A stretch of 64,000 nt of DNA from Desulfotalea sp. GTDB lineage: Bacteria; Desulfobacterota; Desulfobulbia; Desulfobulbales; Desulfocapsaceae. The position numbers and the translations under genes are program-made. Below, piece by piece: positions 55,764 to 64,000 of the stretch. The stretch is taken from contig NVXR01000005.1 of the NCBI GenBank assembly GCA_002733995.1, forward strand, positions 62,001-126,000, given 5' to 3'. The notes below the pieces were generated by a model. It did no database searches. It was not told the origin of the DNA and saw nothing but the letters and a program-made list of their open reading frames with translations. Numbering within the stretch: position 1 is the first letter of the stretch; each line of letters begins with the position of its first letter.

Positions 55764-56582
55764 ATGCCCTCTCTTGTACATGTCATTATAGTTACCCATA
55801 ATTCAGGGAAAGAACTGCCTCTTTGTCTTAGGGCATTGGCAGGCCAGAGTCATCCGGTGGACACCATTACGGTTGTGGACAGCGGCTCTGGCAATACAGA
55901 TTATCTTGACGGTCTGAGCCAGAAAGGGGTAACTGTTATCTGTACCGAAAATATCGGTTTTTCTGGAGCCAATAATGCAGGCTTTCAAACCCTACGTCCA
56001 GGGGCTGAAGATATTATTGTTTTTTTGAATCCCGATGCTTTTTTGCATGAAGCTGCAGTCTTTGAAATGCTTGAAATTTACAAAAAACATACCAACTCAG
56101 GATGTGTAACAGGCAAACTACTCGGCTATGACCTCATCGGTAAGAAGAGGAATGGTTTGCTCGATTCCACTGGTGTTTTTCGCAAATGGTACGGTCGCTG
56201 GTATGATCGCGGACATGGAATTGTCGATGTTGGCCTGTACGATCAGCTGGAGGAGGTCCCTGCAATTTGTGGAGCTTTTATGTGCTGTCATATGCGTGCA
56301 CTCAAACCCTTTGGTGGGGATGTCTTTGACAGTAGCTTTTTCCTCTATAAGGAAGATATTGAGTTGAGTCTCAGAATCCGTCGTAATGGCTGGAAACTTT
56401 TGTATTCGCCCCAAATCATCGTTGAGCATTGCAGGGGGTGGAGTCAGGAAAGAAGTTCAGTTGCATACCAAAAGCGTCTTTGTTCAGCTGAAAATGAAGT
56501 GAAATTATACCTTAAACATCCCTCTTTTTATATGGTATGGGCGATTGCTAAATATGTTGCTGTTCGTTTGTTCCATTGTTAG
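55764..56582 (+). CDS. Glycosyltransferase family 2
   Basis: 272 residues. VHVIIVTHNSGKELPLCL, VVDSGSGNTD, FLNPDAFL (the NPD metal site) and FLYKEDIELSLRIRRNGWKL place it beside the previous gene in the WbbL-like branch. Starts 33 bases after it. Sugar and acceptor are unknown. Confidence 0.87.
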   Translation: MPSLVHVIIVTHNSGKELPLCLRALAGQSHPVDTITVVDSGSGNTDYLDGLSQKGVTVICTENIGFSGANNAGFQTLRPGAEDIIVFLNPDAFLHEAAVFEMLEIYKKHTNSGCVTGKLLGYDLIGKKRNGLLDSTGVFRKWYGRWYDRGHGIVDVGLYDQLEEVPAICGAFMCCHMRALKPFGGDVFDSSFFLYKEDIELSLRIRRNGWKLLYSPQIIVEHCRGWSQERSSVAYQKRLCSAENEVKLYLKHPSFYMVWAIAKYVAVRLFHC

Positions 56583-56606
56583 AGAGTACATACGTTTTAA
56601 CTGCCA

Positions 56607-57539
56607 ATGTGTTTTCCAGACCAATATAAAATTTCTGTCATAATCCCAACATTGAACGGAGAAGCTACGCTGCCAGAATTGTTTGCAGCACTGGCTCTAC
56701 AGGACATAACCGTTGATGAAATTCTGGTGGGTGATTCTGCCTCAGAAGATAGAACGGTAGAGATATGTGTCCAGCACGGGGCGAGGGTTATACCTGTTCC
56801 CCGCAAGGACTTTGATCATGGTGGAACCAGAACCTTACTCGCCCAAAAAGCTGTAGGAGATCTGCTGGTCTACTTTACCCAAGACACCGTCTTAAGTAGA
56901 CCTGAGGCCTTAAAAAACCTTATTCAACCGTTACTGGTTGCAGGTTCTGGGCACAGTTGTACCTATGGTAGGCAGTTACCCGCTCCCGGTGCATCCCTTC
57001 TTGCCGCCCATTTAAGATCATTTAATTATCCGGCAACGTCCCAGACTCGGAGCTATGCTGATAGGCTAGAGTACGGGCTGAAAACCATCTTTATATCCAA
57101 CTCGTTTGCCGCATATAAAAAAGAGGACTTGTGTGGGGTAGGCTTCTTTAAGAACGGATTGATTTTTGGTGAGGATACCTGTACCCTTGGGAGGCTTTTA
57201 CTGACGGGCACTAGTGTCTGTTATGTAAGTGAAGCTGCTGTGTATCACAGCCATAATTACTATTATAGTCAAGAGTTTAAAAGGTCTTTTGATATAGGGG
57301 TTCTCCATAGCGCTGAAAAATGGTTATTGGAGACCTATGGACATGCTGAGGGGCTTGGCAAGATTTATGTCCGCTCTGCATTGGATGAGATAATCTCACA
57401 AAAAAAATATACGCTAATCCTTGACTGGTTCATTCGCAATACAGTTAAATTTATAGGATATAAACTGGGACGTACATACGATAAGTTGCCGAAAAAGATC
57501 TGTCCTTCACTTAGCTTAAACAGGCGTTGGTGGGGCTAG
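56607..57539 (+). CDS. Glycosyltransferase family 2 (rhamnosyltransferase-like)
   Basis: 310 residues. ISVIIPTLNGEATLPELFAA, LVGDSASEDRTVEI, FTQDTVL (Asp metal site) and FGEDTCTLGRLLLTG are seen. The GGTRTLL stretch after DFDHG is typical of bacterial rhamnosyltransferases. Third in the GT-A series with WbbL-type ends; the next gene makes the first sugar-lipid link. Confidence 0.85.
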   Translation: MCFPDQYKISVIIPTLNGEATLPELFAALALQDITVDEILVGDSASEDRTVEICVQHGARVIPVPRKDFDHGGTRTLLAQKAVGDLLVYFTQDTVLSRPEALKNLIQPLLVAGSGHSCTYGRQLPAPGASLLAAHLRSFNYPATSQTRSYADRLEYGLKTIFISNSFAAYKKEDLCGVGFFKNGLIFGEDTCTLGRLLLTGTSVCYVSEAAVYHSHNYYYSQEFKRSFDIGVLHSAEKWLLETYGHAEGLGKIYVRSALDEIISQKKYTLILDWFIRNTVKFIGYKLGRTYDKLPKKICPSLSLNRRWWG

Positions 57540-57597
57540 ATTATTCAGCTGTTGTCAACTTGTATCTCGTGTCAACTACCCGGATAATTAATATATT

Positions 57598-59007
57598 ATG
57601 TTATCGACGAATTTACGGGAGCAAAGCTCTCTTATGGCAAGGTTGCTTCATCTTGTCGACTGTCTTGTTGTTGTTGGTTATCTCACGATTCTTGTGTTCT
57701 GGTATAAAGTTCCCTGGAGTCCTTACTACAATAAACTGTTAGCCATTACCTTTGTGCTAACCTTCATCAGTTTTCAATCGTTTCAGCTTTACAGATCATG
57801 GCGAGGTTGGAAATATTTTCTTGAATTTCTGGTGATTTTAAAGGCATGGGGAGCTGTTATTGGTCTATTGCTCTTTTATTTCTTTATCTTTAAAATTTCC
57901 ATAGCCTATTCACGGGTTGTTATTCTCATCTGGTCTATTACCACGCCTGTCTTGATTTTCTGTATACATCTTGTGGCTAGAAAATTGTTGCGTCTTTTTA
58001 GAGCAAGGGGCAAAAATCTGAGAAGGGCTGTTATTGTAGGGGCAGGGGAGCTTGGAGTAAATCTCGTTAATGAATTAGAATCAATGCCATGGGCGGGGAT
58101 AAAAATTCTCGGCTTTTTTGACGATAAGGTTGATGAAGAAAACTACGATGATGTTCTAGGAAAACCGATTCTTGGTAATATTAGTGCGATCAATGAATAC
58201 CTAGAGACCCAGGATATTGACTATGTTTATATCGCTCTTCCCATGCGAGCAGAAAAAAAGATCTTCAAAATTTTGAGGGAATGTCGATCCCTTGGTGCCA
58301 GGATATTTCTTGTACCAGATCTGTATCTTTATGGCCTGCACCATGCCGAAATGCAATCCTTGGGTAGCCTGCTTATCCTCAATTTTAACCCAAATACTGA
58401 GTGGAAAAGAAGTTTCGATCTGATCTTCTCGACCCTGATCTTGATTGGTACTCTCCCCCTCACACTTCTGGTAGCAGCGATGGTTAAGCTCAATGATGGT
58501 GGTCCGATCTTTTATAGACATAAAAGAATTACAGCTGCGGGTAAAAAATTCAACTGCCTGAAATTCAGGACAATGCGAGTTGATGCAGATAGGGAACTTG
58601 ATCGACTGCTTGCAGAAAATGAGGATATTAAAAGAGAATGGGAAAAAAGCTACAAACTTAAAAATGATCCAAGGGTTACGCGTATTGGAACCTTTTTAAG
58701 GCGAACCAGTCTCGATGAGTTTCCTCAATTCATAAACGTCATACGTGGTGATATGAGTGTTGTAGGAGCTCGGCCAATAGTAGGTAAAGAGCTCAATGGT
58801 TTTTATAAAGAGAGTGCCGGTAGGTATTGCTCTATGAAACCCGGTATTACAGGTCCATGGCAGGTGGGACAACGATCCAATGTAGAGTCCTACGAAGAGC
58901 GGGTGCAAATGGACGACTGGTACATCCTCAATTTTTCATTATGGACCGATATCAAGATCATTGTAAAAACCGTTTACTGTATGTTTGTTGGCAAGGGTGC
59001 CTATTAA
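57598..59007 (+). CDS. Polyprenyl-phosphate sugar-1-phosphate transferase (WcaJ/WbaP family)
   Basis: 469 residues: four to five N-terminal transmembrane segments, a nucleotide-binding-like middle (VIVGAGELGVNL, then GFFDDKVDEE), a further helix and the C-terminal bacterial sugar transferase domain with KFNCLKFRTMRVDAD, TSLDEFPQFINVIRGDMSVVG-like stretch, and GITGPWQVGQRS. It transfers a sugar-1-phosphate to undecaprenyl phosphate to start a surface polysaccharide. ATG 57598 is used; an internal ATG at 57634 with GGGAG upstream is also possible. Confidence 0.92.
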   Translation: MLSTNLREQSSLMARLLHLVDCLVVVGYLTILVFWYKVPWSPYYNKLLAITFVLTFISFQSFQLYRSWRGWKYFLEFLVILKAWGAVIGLLLFYFFIFKISIAYSRVVILIWSITTPVLIFCIHLVARKLLRLFRARGKNLRRAVIVGAGELGVNLVNELESMPWAGIKILGFFDDKVDEENYDDVLGKPILGNISAINEYLETQDIDYVYIALPMRAEKKIFKILRECRSLGARIFLVPDLYLYGLHHAEMQSLGSLLILNFNPNTEWKRSFDLIFSTLILIGTLPLTLLVAAMVKLNDGGPIFYRHKRITAAGKKFNCLKFRTMRVDADRELDRLLAENEDIKREWEKSYKLKNDPRVTRIGTFLRRTSLDEFPQFINVIRGDMSVVGARPIVGKELNGFYKESAGRYCSMKPGITGPWQVGQRSNVESYEERVQMDDWYILNFSLWTDIKIIVKTVYCMFVGKGAY

Positions 59008-59040
59008 TTGATGTTTGACCATCTTTTCTAGAGAAATATT

Positions 59041-60252
59041 ATGTCAGTTTTTGCGGGTAAAAATATTGTAGTTGGTGTAACCGGGTCTATTGCAGCCTTT
59101 AAAGTAGCTACCTGGGTCAGTGATCTTGCCAAAGAAGAGGCGCTTGTACACGTTGTGATGAGTCGGGCGGCTGAAAAATTTATAGCTCCCCTGACCTTTG
59201 GAGCGTTGTCCGCAAATCCTGTGCACACAGAGATGTTTTCTGCAGATCAGCATCATTCAATGGCTCATATTGATCTTGGGAGTGAAGCTGATATTGTGCT
59301 CATTGCACCTGCGTCGGCAAATACCATCGCCAAACTCGCCGGGGGCTTTGCAGACAACCTGTTGACAACAACAGTACTTGCCACCAATGCCCCTGTACTT
59401 GTTTATCCTGCAATGAACAGCAAGATGTTTAGTAACAGGGCGACCCAGCGAAATATTCGAAAGCTTAAAGAAATGGGCTTCACCGTTGTGGATCCTGCTT
59501 CTGGGATGATGGCTTGTAAAGAAACAGGACAGGGGCGTTTACCTGAGTGGCCTGTGGCAAAGGAACATATTGCTAAGGCTTTGAGTAAGCAGGACTTAAA
59601 GGGACAGCGTTTTCTTGTTACCGCCGGCCCAACCCGTGAGTCGATAGACCCTGCCCGTTATCTCAGTAACAGATCTTCCGGCAAGATGGGTTACGCTCTT
59701 GCAAGGTGTGCCTGGAGAAGAGGCGCCCACGTTACTCTTGTGAGTGGCCCGACATCCTTGTCAGTCCCCACGGGGGTTGAGTATGTGCAGGTGCATAGCG
59801 CCTTGGAAATGTATGATGCTGTTCTCTCCCATGCGGAGGTGTCACAGGTTGTGATAAAAGCAGCTGCAGTTGCCGATTATCGGCCGGAAACGCAAAGTCG
59901 CCAGAAGGTGAAAAAAGATAAAATTGAGCTCATCCTCGCCCTTACCCAGAACCCGGATATTCTTTTTGAACTCGGAAAAATTAAAAAGAAGGGCCAATTG
60001 CTTGTGGGGTTTGCTGCAGAAAGTGAAAACCTGCAAGAAGAGGGCAGGAAAAAACTGACGAAAAAGAATCTGGACCTCATTGCCATAAATGATATTTCTA
60101 AAAGCAATAGCGGTTTCGAGACTGATACAAACAGAGTTCTGTTACTGGATGCGGGGGGCGAGAATCAGCTGCCGCTGACCAGTAAAGATGCAACAGCCAA
60201 CCTTATTGTTGATAAAATAGTATCTCTTTTCGCCAACAACTGTTGCACGTGA
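59041..60252 (+). CDS. coaBC: Phosphopantothenoylcysteine decarboxylase / phosphopantothenate-cysteine ligase
   Basis: Bifunctional coenzyme A enzyme, 403 residues. The CoaC flavoprotein half has VGVTGSIAAFKVA, SANTIAKLAGGFADNL and PAMNSKMF. The CoaB half has TAGPTRESIDPARYLSNRSS, KAAAVADYRP and GFAAESE. Both halves look complete. It follows the polysaccharide genes by 33 bases but is a housekeeping gene; convergent with ychJ-like gene. Confidence 0.97.
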   Translation: MSVFAGKNIVVGVTGSIAAFKVATWVSDLAKEEALVHVVMSRAAEKFIAPLTFGALSANPVHTEMFSADQHHSMAHIDLGSEADIVLIAPASANTIAKLAGGFADNLLTTTVLATNAPVLVYPAMNSKMFSNRATQRNIRKLKEMGFTVVDPASGMMACKETGQGRLPEWPVAKEHIAKALSKQDLKGQRFLVTAGPTRESIDPARYLSNRSSGKMGYALARCAWRRGAHVTLVSGPTSLSVPTGVEYVQVHSALEMYDAVLSHAEVSQVVIKAAAVADYRPETQSRQKVKKDKIELILALTQNPDILFELGKIKKKGQLLVGFAAESENLQEEGRKKLTKKNLDLIAINDISKSNSGFETDTNRVLLLDAGGENQLPLTSKDATANLIVDKIVSLFANNCCT

Positions 60253-60278
60253 GAAGAAAAGTGGCACTGTAGCCACAG

Positions 60279-60761
60279 TTATTGAGCAAGACAACACCGT
60301 TTGAACTTTTTCTGAGAGCCACAGGGACAGGGATTGTTGCGTTTGATCTTACTTTTAGCTACTTCACAGGCACCATCCACATAATACCAGAGTTCAGCTT
60401 TTTTAATAAAGGTACTTGTCTCGCTGAGGGAGCATAGTTGATCCTGTTCTATGTAGGTTGAAGTGAAATTGACAGTTCCAGCGTTGTCAGTTATCCCACC
60501 ATCCTCTGTTTCGTTAATAACAAGCCCTACCCATGTTACGTGATGATCATCAAAGTTTAATGAATTTGGACGTCGTTTGTCTACCCAGGTTCTAAGGATA
60601 TGTTCCGTGTTTTTTTCCACGAAGGCTGTGTATCTGGATCGCATGAGTATTTCTGCTGTTAATGCACGTTTGTGATCCTCTAATACTGGGCCACAACAGG
60701 CCTGATATTCTTTTTTACTTCCGCAGGGACAAATGGATTTGGGTGATGAGTGTTTGGTCAT
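60279..60761 (-). CDS. YchJ-like SEC-C motif protein (UPF0225)
   Basis: 160 residues. Two SEC-C zinc motifs, CPCGSKKEYQACCG at the start and CPCGSQKKFKRCC at the end, flank an NTF2-like domain (LMRSRYTAFVEKNTEHILRTW). This is the YchJ architecture; molecular function is not established, a protein-quality-control or nucleic-acid role has been proposed. Stands alone, convergent with coaBC. No clear site before the ATG. Confidence 0.9.
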   Translation of the reverse strand: MTKHSSPKSICPCGSKKEYQACCGPVLEDHKRALTAEILMRSRYTAFVEKNTEHILRTWVDKRRPNSLNFDDHHVTWVGLVINETEDGGITDNAGTVNFTSTYIEQDQLCSLSETSTFIKKAELWYYVDGACEVAKSKIKRNNPCPCGSQKKFKRCCLAQ

Positions 60762-61055
60762 TGTATACTGTTTGTAGTGTTTAATATGGGTTTATGGTGG
60801 ACTGATAAGTGGACTTAAATGTAATAAAAAGCCCAAAATAGCAATAACTGAATTTCATTGTCCTGTTTATAGGGGTATGCATTTTTGTAGAATATCTGTT
60901 TGCTACGATACTTATCCCCACTTATGTGTTCAGCTAACGGGGGGGAGCCAATTTTGGTGATTCACCCGAATAGTCGCTGTAGTATGGACTGCATTACTGA
61001 TACGTTTTAGGTGTGCTGGGACTATTTACTCTTATAAGTGTAAAACAATCAACGA

Positions 61056-61532
61056 ATGAAAAGTAGAGTTCAAAAAATCATCGCTAACCTCCGGGAATTT
61101 TCCGTAGTCGGATTTTTGTACTATCTCATTCTGAAGCTGCGGCGCAGGGAAGTTATGATCGGTGGTTCCTGTCATCTTTGCGGGGCGTGTTGTCGTAGTT
61201 TGTCCCTTGATGATGGTGACGGTTGGATAAGAAATAGAAGGGCCTTTGTGGCTGTTGTTGCCTGTAACCCGGAATATAGCTGTTTTGAAATAATCGGAGC
61301 GGACAACAGTGGTTTTTTACTTTTCCGTTGTACACTTATAAGCGACGATGGAAAATGTACTAACTACGAAAAAAGATTTCAGTTTTGCCAGGATTTCCCT
61401 GATAAAAATCTACCCTTTTGCGGTGGGGGATTACCAGCAGGCTGTGGCTATAAATTTCTCACTGTTATCCCGTTTTCTAAAATACTTACTGAAACAATAG
61501 ACAAAAAAAATGAAAAAAATCCTCGTTCTTGA
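61056..61532 (+). CDS. CxxCxxCC metal-chelating protein (YkgJ family)
   Basis: 158 residues. CHLCGACCRSL gives the CxxCxxCC zinc/iron-chelating motif, and later cysteines (FRCTL, KCTN, QFCQDFP, FCGGG, GCGYKF) complete the family pattern. A short hydrophobic N-terminal segment (FSVVGFLYYLI) may contact the membrane. It overlaps the next gene by 23 bases, suggesting coupled translation and a linked role with the glycosyltransferase. Confidence 0.85.
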   Translation: MKSRVQKIIANLREFSVVGFLYYLILKLRRREVMIGGSCHLCGACCRSLSLDDGDGWIRNRRAFVAVVACNPEYSCFEIIGADNSGFLLFRCTLISDDGKCTNYEKRFQFCQDFPDKNLPFCGGGLPAGCGYKFLTVIPFSKILTETIDKKNEKNPRS

Positions 61533-62595
61533 ACCCTATTTTGGCGGTTCACATAAAAATTTTTTAGAGGGTTTGAGGCGCAATGTAGAGGCGGATTATA
61601 CGATGCTGACTCTTCCTGCGCGTAAATGGAAAATGCGGATGCAGCTCTCTGCCCAGTGGTTTGTCGAACAGCTCGCTTCCTTTGCCTGTGAAGAGAGACG
61701 GTTTGATGTCGTTCTTTGCTCTACTTTTGTCGATGTTGCAGTTTTTAGGGCACTTGTGGGTAAACTAGACGGCTGGAATGACGCCGCTAAAATTTGTCTC
61801 TATTACCACGAGAATCAATTCGCCTATCCAAGCCGTGTAAAAGATCCAAGTCTCTATCATTTTACGTCCATAAACTTTAATTCGGCCCTGGCGGCAGACA
61901 GTATTGCATTTAATTCAGAATTTAACCGTTCAAGTTTTATGGCTGGCTGTGCAAGGTATCTTAAATTTGCCTCAGATATGAAGTTTGAGTTTATTTTGCA
62001 GGACATTGTCGCTAAAAGTGTGGTGGTTTCACCTGGTATTGAATTCTCGAAAATAGATGAGGCAGCCCGTAACGAAAAATCAACCTTGTCTACAATTGTT
62101 TGGAATCACAGATGGGAGCATGACAAGAATCCTGAAGCATTCTTTGAAGCACTACTGGGTTTACAGAAGAAAAAAATCGATTTTCGCTTAATTGTTCTTG
62201 GGCAGTCGTTCCGTCAAAGTCCGGATTGTTTTGCGGCAGCGGAGATACATTTTAAGAAGGAATTAATCCATTTTGGTTTCGTTGATTCGTATGAAAGCTA
62301 CATAGAACAACTGACCAAGGGAACAATCGTTGTTTCAACATCGAACCATGAATTTTACGGGATTTCTATCATTGAAGCAGTTCGGGCAGGATGTCGTCCC
62401 CTGTTACCGAACAGATTGTCATATCCTGAGCTTTTTCCGCAAGAATATCTGTATGAGGAAGGTGGTTTACCGGAGGAACTGGAGCGACTTGTCGTTGCAG
62501 ATAGGCGTTTGGGGCCGGAGTCCTCAGTCGAGTTGACCGAGAGGTTTAGCTGGAGAGCCTTAACAGCCAGGTATCAAGCCTGGCTGTTTTCATAA
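61510..62595 (+). CDS. DUF3524 glycosyltransferase, tRNA-queuosine mannosyltransferase-like (GTDC1/QTMAN homologue)
   Basis: 361 residues. The DUF3524 N-terminal domain is clear: ILVLEPYFGGSHKNFLEG, LTLPARKWKMRMQ, YYHENQFAYP, and INFNSALAADSIAFNSEFNR. The C-terminal GT-B half has WNHRWEHDKNPEAFFEAL, STSNHEFYGISIIEAV and a GCRPLLPNRLSYPELFP donor-site stretch. Vertebrate members of this family mannosylate queuosine in tRNA-Asp; bacterial members are little studied, so the substrate here is inferred. Overlaps the CxxCxxCC gene and is convergent with nadA. Confidence 0.82.
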   Translation: MKKILVLEPYFGGSHKNFLEGLRRNVEADYTMLTLPARKWKMRMQLSAQWFVEQLASFACEERRFDVVLCSTFVDVAVFRALVGKLDGWNDAAKICLYYHENQFAYPSRVKDPSLYHFTSINFNSALAADSIAFNSEFNRSSFMAGCARYLKFASDMKFEFILQDIVAKSVVVSPGIEFSKIDEAARNEKSTLSTIVWNHRWEHDKNPEAFFEALLGLQKKKIDFRLIVLGQSFRQSPDCFAAAEIHFKKELIHFGFVDSYESYIEQLTKGTIVVSTSNHEFYGISIIEAVRAGCRPLLPNRLSYPELFPQEYLYEEGGLPEELERLVVADRRLGPESSVELTERFSWRALTARYQAWLFS

Positions 62596-62606
62596 TAGTT
62601 ACAATC

Positions 62607-63668
62607 TTACTTTTTCATGTTTTTGGCAAAATCGAGCATGCGGATAATAGGAATTTTAGCTTTTTCCGCTAACTCCTTTGAAATATGAATTTCATTGGTA
62701 CCCTGCTCAAGAATTTCTGCAAGGTTGTGCAGCGAATTCATACCCATCCACGGACAGTTAGCGCAACTCTGACAGGTCGCGCCTTCTCCAACGGTTGGGG
62801 CTTCCATGAGGATTTTATCCGGGGCCACTTGTCTCATTTTATTAAATATCGAAGCATCTGTTGCTATAATAAACTCTTTATTGGGCATCGTGGCCACCGC
62901 TTCAATAAGGGCGGTGGTTGAACCAACAACATCGGCCTGGGCAACGACGCTTTCAGTAGATTCTGGGTGGACGAGTACCGCAGCTCCGGGATGAAGTTTT
63001 TGCAGCCTTTGCAGGGCAACAGAACGAAATTCTTCATGGACTACGCAGGAACCTGGCCAAAAGAGCATCTCAACGCCGGTCTGATTTTGTACGTAGCGAC
63101 CCAGATGCTTATCGGGGGCCCAAAGTACTTTCTCACCTTTTTCAGCCAAGTGTTTAATTATGGGTAGGGCAATTCCAGAAGTAACAACCCAGTCCGCTCT
63201 TGCCTTTACTGCGGCACTAGTGTTGGCGTACACCACCACGGTATGATCCGGATGATTATTGCAGAAGTCATTGAACGCGTCGTAGGGACAGCCCTCATCC
63301 AAGGAACATGTGGCCTTCAGATCAGGCATCAGCACCCGTTTATCGATACTTAAAATCTTTGAGGTTTCCCCCATAAATCGAACCCCGGCAACAACGAGAG
63401 TTTTGGCGGAGTGTTCTTTGCCGAACCTCGCCATTTCTAAACTGTCAGCAACACAGCCGCCTGACTCCTCTGCCAAATCCTGAAGAACTCCCTGGGTGTA
63501 GTAATGGGCAACAAGAACACCGTTTTCGCGCTTGAGTAGTGTTTTGATCTTTTCTTTGAGATCATGTTCTTCTTCTGGCGAGAGGACGGGCCATTGAGGA
63601 TGTGCTGGAACGGTGACGGTAGGAATCTCAATGGAAGCCTTACTGTATTTGTTTGACGTAGTATTCAT
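62607..63668 (-). CDS. nadA: Quinolinate synthase A
   Basis: Makes quinolinate from iminoaspartate and dihydroxyacetone phosphate on a [4Fe-4S] cluster, for NAD synthesis. [24 protein letters not shown] and the three conserved cysteines ([19 protein letters not shown] and [13 protein letters not shown]) are visible. 353 residues. nadB and nadC are not in the window. No strong site before the ATG. Confidence 0.96.
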   Translation of the reverse strand: MNTTSNKYSKASIEIPTVTVPAHPQWPVLSPEEEHDLKEKIKTLLKRENGVLVAHYYTQGVLQDLAEESGGCVADSLEMARFGKEHSAKTLVVAGVRFMGETSKILSIDKRVLMPDLKATCSLDEGCPYDAFNDFCNNHPDHTVVVYANTSAAVKARADWVVTSGIALPIIKHLAEKGEKVLWAPDKHLGRYVQNQTGVEMLFWPGSCVVHEEFRSVALQRLQKLHPGAAVLVHPESTESVVAQADVVGSTTALIEAVATMPNKEFIIATDASIFNKMRQVAPDKILMEAPTVGEGATCQSCANCPWMGMNSLHNLAEILEQGTNEIHISKELAEKAKIPIIRMLDFAKNMKK

Positions 63669-64000
63669 AATATACTGTGTGACCTTGCATAGATATAAAG
63701 GTTATTTGTGTAACATGTAGAATATATGTATTTATTCATCAGCATTCTCGCAGGCCCAGTTTGGTCCCTTGGGATAACACTTGCTTTCGAAGTCACCGAA
63801 ACGGATATAAGGCACAGTCGAGCAGGCAGAGGGCGGTGCTCTCATACCCTTAACCATTCTTTTGTTGTTCTCATCTCAAGTTTCCGCCTGAAGATACATC
63901 TTCGGGGTTTGTTCCTGCCCCAGAGGTCCCTTCATATTGGAGTGTTACTTCGATGCTTATGAATATATATACTCTTAATCAATTATTAAACATCATTTTG
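63669..64000. other. Gene-free right end
   Basis: About 330 bases. A short minus-strand frame ending at 63732 (with YIRFGDFESKCYPKGP) is possible but has no start signal I trust. The nadA promoter should lie here; no consensus pair is clear. Confidence 0.35.

Noticed and set aside
57527..57742. 71-codon frame overlapping the start of the sugar-1-phosphate transferase
   Set aside because: Out of frame with the strongly supported transferase and without a start signal.
63732..63857. Short minus-strand frame upstream of nadA with two Cys
   Set aside because: About 41 codons, no ribosome binding site, no recognisable family; kept only as a note.

Overview
The window reads as chromosomal DNA of a Gram-negative, anaerobic, sulfate-reducing deltaproteobacterium, most like the Desulfobulbales/Desulfobulbaceae (inference). 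Evidence: a zinc-finger ATP sulfurylase (sat), a periplasmic tetrahaem cytochrome c3, system II cytochrome c biogenesis (ResB plus CcsA/ResC), a Myxococcus-style pilA-pilGHI pilus locus with a sigma-54 promoter, and standard Gram-negative housekeeping genes. I see no phage, IS element, CRISPR array, rRNA or tRNA.

Layout. 1-787: 5' part of a large DUF748/AsmA-like envelope protein (minus strand, cut by the window edge), then a long gene-free stretch. 1.7-4.9 kb: cdaA-ybbR-glmM, the classic c-di-AMP and amino-sugar operon, closed by a strong terminator. 5.1-16.6 kb: type IV pilus region, with a sigma-54 promoter, pilA, a pilG-like TPR gene and a pilH/pilI ABC transporter, followed by a minor-pilin operon (fimT/gspH, pilW, pilV, pilX, a small exported protein, and a 1551-residue PilY1 adhesin with Ca-loop repeats). 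16.7-23.4 kb: sat, aroB, a small conserved protein, a nucleoside deaminase, a radical SAM protein, and tatC/tatB on the minus strand. 23.8-32.2 kb: purA, rpoZ, dnaJ, moaC, a DksA-family protein, a GalT-family enzyme, a receiver-only response regulator, a FolE2-like protein lacking its catalytic motif, and glyS. 32.3-36.6 kb: cytochrome c3, ccsA/resC, resB, a Rieske protein, rpmB and a small hypothetical. 36.7-46.5 kb: a second DAC (DisA_N) domain protein, an RNase II/R family enzyme, era, then ctp, envC, ftsX and ftsE (a septal peptidoglycan-splitting module). 46.9-51.2 kb: ileS-lspA-fabD. 51.9-59.0 kb: a Cys-rich small protein, a lipid flippase-like membrane protein, four family-2 glycosyltransferases and a polyprenyl-phosphate sugar-1-P transferase (surface polysaccharide locus). 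59.0-63.7 kb: coaBC, a YchJ-like SEC-C protein, a CxxCxxCC protein overlapping a DUF3524 (tRNA-queuosine mannosyltransferase-like) gene, and nadA.

Most noteworthy: (i) two cyclic-dinucleotide cyclase domains, CdaA and a sensor-fused DAC with a changed RHR motif; (ii) a FolE2 paralogue that keeps the fold signatures but has lost the Cys and His of the active site; (iii) a bacterial DUF3524 glycosyltransferase coupled to a metal-chelating protein; (iv) a textbook sigma-54 promoter on pilA and acidic Ca-loop motifs recurring through PilA, PilW, PilV and PilY1; (v) a perfect-consensus sigma-70 promoter before purA with an 8-bp dyad filling its spacer; (vi) candidate structured RNA leaders before glyS and rpmB. 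All names rest on reading sequence motifs; no database search was run.
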